A stretch of 56,141 nt of DNA. Source: Bacteroidaceae bacterium (GTDB lineage Bacteria; Bacteroidota; Bacteroidia; Bacteroidales; Bacteroidaceae). Shown here in pieces: positions 18,741 to 25,436 of this stretch. Location of the stretch: NCBI GenBank assembly GCA_017521285.1, contig JAFXDG010000049.1:1-56141 (forward strand), given 5' to 3'. The notes under the pieces were generated by a model. The model searched no databases and was not told where the DNA came from. It was given only the letters and a program-made list of their open reading frames with translations. Numbering within the stretch: the stretch's first letter is position 1; the number at the start of each line of letters is the position of its first letter. The translations under genes and the position numbers were made by a program.

Positions 18741-19880
18741 TTACAGATAATCCCAAAATTCTTTCGGCAGTTTCACATTGTCGAGTTTGGCATAGTTTGC
18801 AAACATTGGAGCAATGTTGTAAACACTCCATCCAGCAGTTCCGCATCCGATGCGTGTGACAAAGAAAGTAAGTTCGGGATGGTCTGTCGCAAATTGATGG
18901 AAACGGCAGACAGCGGCATATAATTCTTTCAAGCTGACTCCATCGGTAGGAATGGCATACGATTGTCCTTGCAATCCCTCTGCTTGCCCGTTGATGGCAC
19001 CAAAGGACTGGAATGCACATGCCGATGCTCCCCCACTATGAATGCCGTAAATGTTGCTTCCGAAAACAAATATTTCATTCTCTTTCAGCGAAGTGACCAT
19101 TTCAGGAGTAATGCGGTCGGGGTTGACCTCTTTTTTCGTATAGTAGTTTCCACTATTCTCTTTCTTGCTGAATGAAGTTCTGGACATTTCATCTTCCATT
19201 AGGATATTAAAACTATATTTGGCATTTGAACGCAATCGTGCTTCGCGTTCACGTTTCCACATAGCACCTGTTTGTGCATCGGTTTGCTCAAATTGCATAA
19301 AGTTGTCTATGTGTAGTTTTTTCCCATAATCAGCCGCATCAATATTCGCTCCGATAAAAGAGAATATCACATTCTTCTCTTTCAACTCATCAATCAATAT
19401 TTTCACCGAATTAAGGTTGTATTCACACGATGCATTCTCATACCCATCTGTAATGATGGTGACATATCCCAAGCTTTCCTTTTCTCTTTCAATTGTCCGT
19501 TTCAGTTCGGTAAGCGTGAAACCCAATGCGTCAAAAAGCGGAGTACTGGCATACGGACGATAATCTTCTTCTGTAATCTCCCGAACCTTATCTACCTTTT
19601 CTTCCTTGATTATATATCGGCTTTTCGTCGTATCAAACAGATAGATTGACACATAGTGTCGTTGTGTTTCAATTGTCTGTTCCTGCATCATCCGAATGGT
19701 CTGTATCGTCTCATTACATCCCGAGATGGTAGCTCTGGTAATACACCTCATCGAACCGCTTTCATCCAATACGATGAGGTGATAGACTGAAGTCATTCTT
19801 TTAGAATCCTTACTCTTACTTGCTCCCGTTTGCGTCTTCATTTGGCGCACTTTCTTACTGAATAGATTTTTCCAAGACAT
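18741..19880 (-). CDS. VWA domain fused to an A1S_2505-type (macro-like) domain
   Basis: A 379-residue cytoplasmic protein. Residues 30-215 are a von Willebrand A domain with a complete metal-site DESGS (Asp39, Ser41, Ser43), a later Thr in STPLFDAL and the ITDGYENAS loop. Residues 268-379 match the A1S_2505 phage-associated family: FVFGSN, GIHSGGASACAFQSFGAI, GLQGQSYAIPT, TRIGCGTAGWSVYNIAPMF, KLPKEF. The Gly-rich motifs suggest a macro-domain-like pocket for ADP-ribose-type ligands (inference). It is followed by the WG-repeat arm and preceded by the DUF4407 gene 28 bases away. VWA proteins usually scaffold complexes, so this may bring a nucleotide-sensing module to partners encoded beside it. 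Confidence 0.82.
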   Translation of the reverse strand: MSWKNLFSKKVRQMKTQTGASKSKDSKRMTSVYHLIVLDESGSMRCITRATISGCNETIQTIRMMQEQTIETQRHYVSIYLFDTTKSRYIIKEEKVDKVREITEEDYRPYASTPLFDALGFTLTELKRTIEREKESLGYVTIITDGYENASCEYNLNSVKILIDELKEKNVIFSFIGANIDAADYGKKLHIDNFMQFEQTDAQTGAMWKREREARLRSNAKYSFNILMEDEMSRTSFSKKENSGNYYTKKEVNPDRITPEMVTSLKENEIFVFGSNIYGIHSGGASACAFQSFGAINGQAEGLQGQSYAIPTDGVSLKELYAAVCRFHQFATDHPELTFFVTRIGCGTAGWSVYNIAPMFANYAKLDNVKLPKEFWDYL

Positions 19881-19908
19881 ATTGCTTACAATTTATATGG
19901 TTAATTGA

Positions 19909-20880
19909 TTATTTGATATTTCGTGATAACTCTTTAAGTGTCGTTTCTTTCATTTTCAATTGGTGTTCAACTATCATGTCATAATCACATTTCTTATCTC
20001 CCATTTTACTGGCAACCACAAAAAGTTCTAATGAAATAAGGAAAGAGAAGATGATGAGATAAAATATCAAGGCTTCTGTTCTCGTGGAGACAATCTCAAT
20101 CATTGCATTTAACTCCTCCAGAAAACCTACACTTTCTGATAATTCTTTTCTTAAATTATCCTCCACATCCATTTTTCTGTTTGTATATTCATCTTGCAAG
20201 TTTCGATACCTTTTTAGCAAAGTGTCATTTGCTTCTACCTGTTTGATTCTTGGATTGGGAACATGAGAAGTCGTAACAGTTGTTTCAGGTACAGTTTTAT
20301 AGCTCCCGTCTTCTTGTAGAACTTTTTTGTATGTAGTTGACCGTCCTGTTTGTGGGACAGTAGGTGTTTTTGCTATTTCTTCATTGAGCCTGATATTTAC
20401 TTTATCCAATGAGTCTATAGTTACTTTCAGTTCTTGAAGTTTTGAATCTATCACACTCAGACGCATAGGAAGTTGTTCACGTACTTGTCGATCTGTTATC
20501 TCAACCATTTTCTTCTTTATGTCCTCACCAAAGATTACTTGATCCAAAATGGCAGAACCTAAAACTGCCATAATAATGGCGATGAAGAATCTGAACACAA
20601 CCCCCATTTTATTACTTCCCACTGTCAGAATTATCTGCCTTTCTATTTGAATAATGACAATTATGAAGATTAAAGAAGAAACTATACATCCCCATACTGG
20701 TGCATGTACATATCGTTGTGCAAAACAGAATCCTGTAAATCCCCATAAGAGTATCAGAATTAATAATGCTGAAGTATATTTCTTCAAATGCTTATAACTG
20801 GCCTCACTGCATTGTGACAAGATATTGCTATTCCATCCAGTGAGGAAACAACCGAATTTTATCCACCACTTCATAATCAA
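19909..20880 (-). CDS. DUF4407 membrane protein with long coiled coil
   Basis: A 323-residue inner-membrane protein. Predicted helices at about 38-55, 61-78, 95-115 and 270-291; between the third and fourth lies a ~140-residue coiled-coil and linker region (repeated KLQELKVTIDSLDKVNIRLNEE pattern). This topology and the N-terminal WWIKFGCFLTGWNSNILSQC fit DUF4407, a family of unknown function. Its start overlaps the upstream coiled-coil gene by 4 bases (ATGA), so the two products probably work together. Confidence 0.8.
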   Translation of the reverse strand: MIMKWWIKFGCFLTGWNSNILSQCSEASYKHLKKYTSALLILILLWGFTGFCFAQRYVHAPVWGCIVSSLIFIIVIIQIERQIILTVGSNKMGVVFRFFIAIIMAVLGSAILDQVIFGEDIKKKMVEITDRQVREQLPMRLSVIDSKLQELKVTIDSLDKVNIRLNEEIAKTPTVPQTGRSTTYKKVLQEDGSYKTVPETTVTTSHVPNPRIKQVEANDTLLKRYRNLQDEYTNRKMDVEDNLRKELSESVGFLEELNAMIEIVSTRTEALIFYLIIFSFLISLELFVVASKMGDKKCDYDMIVEHQLKMKETTLKELSRNIK

Positions 20881-21440
20881 TCCTCCTTATCGTTTACATA
20901 CATATTCATTTGCTCCATAGATACAGCCGACAGTCCTTTCAAGAAGCCCTTTTCATAGGACAAAAGCATTCCAATCATATAGGGAACATTGTTTTGAAAA
21001 TCCTTTTCCATCTGGTCAAGTCTGTCCACATGTTCTTGCAACTTGCTTTTCTCTGTTTCCAATTGCTTGACGAAATCTATCAATCCTGCTTCCCTACGCG
21101 AATTGATGTGAAAATCCAATTTCTGCAATTTGTCTGTATAGCTAAGTCGTACTTGTCTGAATTTTACCTCAAGTTTGCTACGGATAATGGCTTTGTTCAT
21201 CTCTTTGTACGAAACTTCCGGATTGGATAATGCATCTTCATATCCTTTTGATTCGTAATCCTTTTGAAGAAAAGCATAGATTAAATCTATGGGCATTCCT
21301 GTACCATACTTGATTGTTACCATAGAAGAATCCTTTTCATTTGTCGGATTTTCATTCATTACATTCTCTTCTTGCCCGAACTTCTCTGTTGATACGGGAG
21401 TATTTGACATGTTCTTTTTGAAAAAATCAATAAATCTCAT
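20877..21440 (-). CDS. Unknown coiled-coil protein (187 residues)
   Basis: Hydrophilic protein with a disordered N-terminus (Asn/Glu/Ser rich) and a predicted coiled coil at about residues 85-150 (VKFRQVRLSYTDKLQKLDFH; VKQLETEKSKLQEHVDRLDQ). No signal or membrane helix; no known family. The stop overlaps the DUF4407 start by 4 bases, which implies translational coupling and suggests it is a soluble partner of that membrane protein. Confidence 0.7.
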   Translation of the reverse strand: MRFIDFFKKNMSNTPVSTEKFGQEENVMNENPTNEKDSSMVTIKYGTGMPIDLIYAFLQKDYESKGYEDALSNPEVSYKEMNKAIIRSKLEVKFRQVRLSYTDKLQKLDFHINSRREAGLIDFVKQLETEKSKLQEHVDRLDQMEKDFQNNVPYMIGMLLSYEKGFLKGLSAVSMEQMNMYVNDKED

Positions 21441-21473
21441 ACTATTTATGTTTTAAGTTTATAAAATTCTTGT

Positions 21474-21602
21474 TTAAAGAATGGAATGTGTATCCCTACA
21501 GATTCCATTCAAGCACGAATTATTTCGTGTTCTGTCATAAATAGCATGATTTATTCTATCAACTTCGTTTCTCTTCTTGATTGTCCCAATGATGCTATTC
21601 AT
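21474..21602 (-). CDS. Possible 42-residue protein ahead of the coiled-coil gene
   Basis: ATG-started frame (MNSIIGTIKKRNEVDRINHA...) ending TAA at 21474-21476. It lies 37 bases after the bipartite motif at 21639-21667, much as the 274-residue gene lies 44 bases after the other copy, which raises its credibility. The product is short and basic with two cysteines near the end; no family recognised. It may instead be only the leader of the downstream operon. Confidence 0.35.
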   Translation of the reverse strand: MNSIIGTIKKRNEVDRINHAIYDRTRNNSCLNGICRDTHSIL

Positions 21603-21638
21603 AACTGTTTTGCTATTGTTTAATCTTTCTTTTATTTG

Positions 21639-21667
21639 TTTATCGCAAAGTTTATGAAAAGGTAAAC
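21639..21667 (-). promoter_or_regulatory. 29-bp bipartite motif, copy A
   Basis: Minus strand: GTTTACCTTTTC, 8 bases, TGCGATAAA. The same two blocks with identical total length occur at 22543-22571. It lies upstream of the coiled-coil/DUF4407/VWA arm. Could be an ECF-type promoter or an operator. Confidence 0.5.
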
Positions 21668-21674
21668 AAGAGAA

Positions 21675-22499
21675 TCAAAAAATAAATTCATTTTTGCAAT
21701 GTTGGCATTGCTTGAATCCCAATTGTTCTAATAGGAAACCTTCCATTTCAAGTTCTGGATTATATTTTACCCGATAATAATTCTGCAACAATTCGATAAT
21801 AGGCTTTTTGAATTCTTGTTCGTATTGAGCAAGCAACTCCTTTACCTCTTCATCAGAATACCCGGTATCATTATTCTGTATGGGTATCAGTCTATGGGCT
21901 AAAAAAGTCAATTTGCTGAAACGTTTTAGTATACAAGTGTTTTTGGCACTTGCATAATAAAATCTTGAGGCTCCATCTAATTTCTTGTTTATCATTTCTA
22001 CAAGTTTGTTCAATGGCAAGTTGTCTATTGCTACATATCCAGAGTTTTTGCATACAATGTCCTCCAAATGAATATTGACTCCGAAGGCTATGTTAATACG
22101 CATTTCAAGTACACTTCTATCACCATCCAATAAGTAAAGGTTTGCTTTGAACCAATTCCGAAATCGTAATCCTTCGCCTTTTTCTATGATTTCTTTAGGA
22201 ATACGGAAGTTGCAATAATCAGCATGAAGCCTCTCGCAATATGGCACATTGTGGTAACAAGGCGCTTCTCCCTCAAACACATAAGTCATAGTGTCTTCCT
22301 TTATAGGAACCCTTTGATAGACTTCTGTGATGAACTTTTGTGGTTCTTTGACAAACATTTGGTAGGCCAATAATGATTGCTCCTCCATCTTACTGAAAAA
22401 ATAAATGGGCTTTTCATAAATTGTTCCTTTCAAGTTGGCATTCTTTAAGTTCAACTTGTGGAGAATCTTTTTTGAGTTTGCTTTCGTAATGTAAGCCAT
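21675..22499 (-). CDS. Unknown 274-residue protein with C-terminal CxxC
   Basis: Soluble protein without a recognised family. Notable: a Cys/His-rich patch (APCYHNVPYCERLHADYCNFRIPKEI, residues about 79-104, split here only for reading) and a C-terminal QCQHCKNEF, which together could bind a metal. The middle contains FGVNIHLEDIVCKNSGYVAIDNLP, suggesting an alpha/beta fold. First gene of the minus arm, directly opposite the caspase operon; the bipartite motif copy B lies 44 bases upstream. Shared regulation with the caspase operon is likely, function unknown. Confidence 0.7.
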   Translation of the reverse strand: MAYITKANSKKILHKLNLKNANLKGTIYEKPIYFFSKMEEQSLLAYQMFVKEPQKFITEVYQRVPIKEDTMTYVFEGEAPCYHNVPYCERLHADYCNFRIPKEIIEKGEGLRFRNWFKANLYLLDGDRSVLEMRINIAFGVNIHLEDIVCKNSGYVAIDNLPLNKLVEMINKKLDGASRFYYASAKNTCILKRFSKLTFLAHRLIPIQNNDTGYSDEEVKELLAQYEQEFKKPIIELLQNYYRVKYNPELEMEGFLLEQLGFKQCQHCKNEFIF

Positions 22500-22542
22500 G
22501 TTATTTGATATTTATGACAGTTTTTATTCATGCTTTTACTCA

Positions 22543-22571
22543 TTTATCGCATCAAAAAGGAAAAGGTAAAC
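22543..22571 (-). promoter_or_regulatory. 29-bp bipartite motif, copy B
   Basis: Minus strand: GTTTACCTTTTC, 8 bases, TGCGATAAA. It lies in the divergent gap, 44 bases before the 274-residue gene and 68 bases before the caspase gene, so it could affect both. Confidence 0.5.
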
Positions 22572-22623
22572 AGAATAATGACAGAAAATGAGAAAAAAGT
22601 TTTTAGACTAAAGAAATTATCTA

Positions 22624-22631
22624 TACATTTG
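22624..22631 (+). promoter_or_regulatory. Putative -7 box for the caspase operon
   Basis: TACATTTG matches TAnnTTTG but ends only 7 bases before the caspase start codon, so the mRNA would be almost leaderless. The -33 region is a TTTTT run, 19 bases upstream. Confidence 0.4.
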
Positions 22632-22638
22632 CTTCGCA

Positions 22639-23502
22639 ATGAGAAAATGGATAGCCTTTATTTGCCTGTTTTTTTGTTTCTTCGCTTATGCCCAACAGAA
22701 ACACGCATTCGTGGTTGCAGTTTCCGAATATCCCTCTCAATCAGGGTGGAGTAAGATTCATAGTAACAACGATGCGGCTATCCTTGTGCCAGAATTTCAA
22801 CGATTAGGCTTTCATTGTACTGTTCTGCTCAATGAACAAGCCACTCAAAAGAACATCCTTCATCGGTTGGACTCTTTGGAAGAATCTCTCGTTAAAGGGG
22901 ATTATGTAGTATTGCACTTCTCTTGTCATGGTCAGCAGATGGAAGATGACAATGGGGATGAAATTGAAAAATTGGATGAAGCATTGATTCCTTACGATGC
23001 AGCTCATATATATAATAAAGGTATATACGAGGGGGAATCTCATTTGCGGGATGATGAGTTGGAATGTCATTTGCTGAGAATACGCAAACAGCTTGGTGAA
23101 ACAGGTTCTCTGTTTGTAACTTTGGATGCTTGTCACAGTGGAACCGCTAATCGTATAGAAGAGTATCAGGAAGATGATGAGGAAGTGCCCGTTCGTGGCA
23201 GCAGTTCTGTGTTTTCTTCTGATCCATTCTTTTTATCTCCCGAAATTAAGAAAGTGGAACGGAATACGGAACTTCCCCATTTAAAAGGATATTCTCCTGT
23301 TTGTGTTATCAGTGCTTGCCAACCCTTTCAACGGAATTTTGAAACAAAAGTTGACGGACAATATTATGGTACTCTATCCTACTCACTTTATCAAGTCTTG
23401 ACGAATTGTGACAAATGGATTCCTTCTTTATACCCGATGGTATTAGATAATGCCGAACGTTTGTCAATCAAACAAATTCCCATGATGGAAAGAACATACT
23501 GA
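22639..23502 (+). CDS. Secreted caspase-like (C14) cysteine protease
   Basis: A 287-residue protein with a signal peptide (residues 1-19, ending AYAQ), so it acts in the periplasm or at the cell surface. The caspase/metacaspase p20 core is clear: HAFVVAVSEYP start strand, catalytic His97 in FSCHGQ, catalytic Cys165 in DACHSG. The C-terminal part after ISACQP is short. It is the first gene of a tight operon: 4 bases to the ECF sigma gene, then the membrane TPR, HEPN-like and CHAT genes. By analogy with regulated proteolysis it may cut the periplasmic part of the TPR protein; that is inference. Confidence 0.88.
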   Translation: MRKWIAFICLFFCFFAYAQQKHAFVVAVSEYPSQSGWSKIHSNNDAAILVPEFQRLGFHCTVLLNEQATQKNILHRLDSLEESLVKGDYVVLHFSCHGQQMEDDNGDEIEKLDEALIPYDAAHIYNKGIYEGESHLRDDELECHLLRIRKQLGETGSLFVTLDACHSGTANRIEEYQEDDEEVPVRGSSSVFSSDPFFLSPEIKKVERNTELPHLKGYSPVCVISACQPFQRNFETKVDGQYYGTLSYSLYQVLTNCDKWIPSLYPMVLDNAERLSIKQIPMMERTY

Positions 23503-23506
23503 GCCT

Positions 23507-24067
23507 ATGGATTTATTAAGGGACATACAAAACAATCAAGAGACTAACCGCATATATGCAGAACTACGCAATGGGTTCTTTGCATATATCCATGTGGCAG
23601 TTTCTATGATTACGGAAGAAGAGCTGGAAGAGGTTTATAACGATTCTTTTTTAGCTCTTTGCGACAACATTTCTTCAGGAAAACTACAGACTTTGACCTG
23701 TTCATTGCAAACCTATATCAATCAGATTGGAAGAAACAAAGCTATCAGTTTGCTTCGGACAAAAGACAATACGACTGAATTGCCCGATTATGAAATAGGT
23801 TTGCCTGGCAGTAGCATCGATATGGCAGACGATGATGAAACAACAGTGGAAATGCAAGAAGAAGTTTACCGTATCGTGCAAGAGTTTGATTGTGATAAAT
23901 GCAAGAAGATTCTTTTCGGATTCTATTGGCAACATCTTTCATTAGAAACATTGGCCCAACTGACGGGTGCTCGTAGTACTGATGTGGTGAAGACAGAAAA
24001 GAGCCGTTGCATGAAGCGGTTGAGAGAAAAGGTAATGAATGTATTCAAGCAAAAAGGATTGATTTGA
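23507..24067 (+). CDS. ECF-type RNA polymerase sigma factor
   Basis: A 186-residue sigma-70 family protein with region 2 (EEVYNDSFLALCDN...LQTYINQIGRNKAISLLR, the ECF region 2.1-2.4 pattern) and region 4 helix-turn-helix (LSLETLAQLTGARSTDVVKTEKSRCMKRLREKV). It should direct RNA polymerase to a small regulon and normally be held inactive by a membrane partner. The next gene, 2 bases away, encodes a one-helix membrane protein of the right topology. The repeated 29-bp motif in the divergent region is a candidate target. Confidence 0.88.
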   Translation: MDLLRDIQNNQETNRIYAELRNGFFAYIHVAVSMITEEELEEVYNDSFLALCDNISSGKLQTLTCSLQTYINQIGRNKAISLLRTKDNTTELPDYEIGLPGSSIDMADDDETTVEMQEEVYRIVQEFDCDKCKKILFGFYWQHLSLETLAQLTGARSTDVVKTEKSRCMKRLREKVMNVFKQKGLI

Positions 24068-24069
24068 TT

Positions 24070-24735
24070 ATGGAAGAACAGAAAATAGATAAACTCATAG
24101 AGCAAGCTATCCAACGCGTAGGAAAGGAAAAAGATGAGCGTGACTTTACTGTATTGCGAGAATTTCTGAGTATAAAAGATGGGGAAAGGGAAAAAGCATA
24201 TAGAAAAGCTTGCGACAAACAACCATTGTCAACAGAAACTAAAAAGACATCATCAAAGATTAAGTCTATCTGGTTGTCAATCGTCTCCATTGCCGCCATC
24301 ATTGCTATAGTGTTTTCATTGAATATATATCGCGATAATCTGCGAATGGATGAAGCGTTCCGCACACATTATACCCCATTGGAATATGACCCTCAGTTGC
24401 TGTCTCGCGGTGAAGAATCTCCCCTTTCTCTTGAATTGACAGAGGCAATGGATGCTTATCAACGTCAGGACTATTCTGCGGCTTTACAGAAATTAGATGC
24501 CATTCCAAACCTTGATGAGAACTTCTTGATATACAAAGCTATTTGCTTGATTGAAACAGATCAACTTACCCAATCCATCAGCCTATTAGAGGAATTGGTT
24601 AATCATGGTGAAGCCACAGAGTATTACCAACAAGCCAATTGGTATTTGGCTTTGGCTTATTTGAAGACACATGAAGGAGAGAAAGCTAATAAACTAATAA
24701 TCAAAGGGAACTTTAATTTTAAAGAATTAAGATGA
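24070..24735 (+). CDS. Single-pass membrane TPR protein, possible anti-sigma factor
   Basis: A 221-residue protein: charged cytoplasmic N-terminus of about 65 residues, a transmembrane helix at 67-87, and a periplasmic part with TPR-like helices (AMDAYQRQDYSAALQKLDAIP; AICLIETDQLTQSISLLEEL; WYLALAYLKTHEGEKANKLI). Position right after the ECF sigma gene and the inside/outside layout match anti-sigma factors, although no standard anti-sigma motif (such as a zinc HxxxCxxC) is present. The start was placed at ATG 24070, 2 bases after the sigma stop. The last ~15 codons lie in the AT-rich block that continues into the next gene; the end overlaps the next start by 4 bases. Confidence 0.78.
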   Translation: MEEQKIDKLIEQAIQRVGKEKDERDFTVLREFLSIKDGEREKAYRKACDKQPLSTETKKTSSKIKSIWLSIVSIAAIIAIVFSLNIYRDNLRMDEAFRTHYTPLEYDPQLLSRGEESPLSLELTEAMDAYQRQDYSAALQKLDAIPNLDENFLIYKAICLIETDQLTQSISLLEELVNHGEATEYYQQANWYLALAYLKTHEGEKANKLIIKGNFNFKELR

Positions 24736-25436
24736 GAAAAGTTTTATATAAAAAGAGGTTTACCAAAAATGCATCTAAATTAGCCCTAAAATGTTATAAA
24801 TATATTGTTGATATTTTGAATAGGACTAATGCTGATTCAGAATGTTTGAAAGTTGGCGCGTTAACAGAAAATGATCGAATATTTACTGATAGTAATGGCA
24901 TTACGGATCCATGGTTAAGGGGGAATCGTTCTTTTACAGAAATAGCTCTTCCAAGAAGTTATATGAATACAGCATTAGATTTGTTATCTTTTTCCAATAT
25001 GGCAAATGATAATCTTACAAAAGATGGCTATCTATATCCTGCATTATTCTGTTTCAGACAATATTTGGAATTAACGATGAAGGATTCTATTCATTATTTT
25101 AAAGTATATAGAGGTGAAACATCCGATTCTCTACTCGGGTATGATGGAATCCATAGTTTAAAGGATATGTGGAATTCACTATCTTTTTATTTAGAAGAAA
25201 GTGAAGATAATATAATTGTAGAAAAATTAATTTATGATTTTCATAAGATTGATCCAACATCTACAAGATTCAGATATTCATATGGTGTTGGAAAGAATTT
25301 TATCACTCAGAAAAAAGAACTTATAGTACCATATAATGATGAAGGTTTTATTAACGTTGTAAATTTGCGAAATGTAATGCTCAAATTATATCGCTATTTT
25401 GAAGGAATTAACGGATTAGCAAGGAAAGAACGATGA
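24732..25436 (+). CDS. HEPN-like all-helical protein
   Basis: A 234-residue soluble protein. Helical segments YLYPALFCFRQYLELTMKD, then GIHSLKDMWNSLSFYLE, then FHKIDPTSTRFRYSYG resemble a recurring family with a HEPN-type four-helix core often found beside defence genes (recalled pattern, not searched). A canonical RxxxxH catalytic motif is not evident, so it may be a non-catalytic HEPN relative. Very AT-rich compared with the sigma and caspase genes. It overlaps its neighbours by 4 bases at both ends, so it is embedded in the operon. Confidence 0.55.
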   Translation: MRKVLYKKRFTKNASKLALKCYKYIVDILNRTNADSECLKVGALTENDRIFTDSNGITDPWLRGNRSFTEIALPRSYMNTALDLLSFSNMANDNLTKDGYLYPALFCFRQYLELTMKDSIHYFKVYRGETSDSLLGYDGIHSLKDMWNSLSFYLEESEDNIIVEKLIYDFHKIDPTSTRFRYSYGVGKNFITQKKELIVPYNDEGFINVVNLRNVMLKLYRYFEGINGLARKER

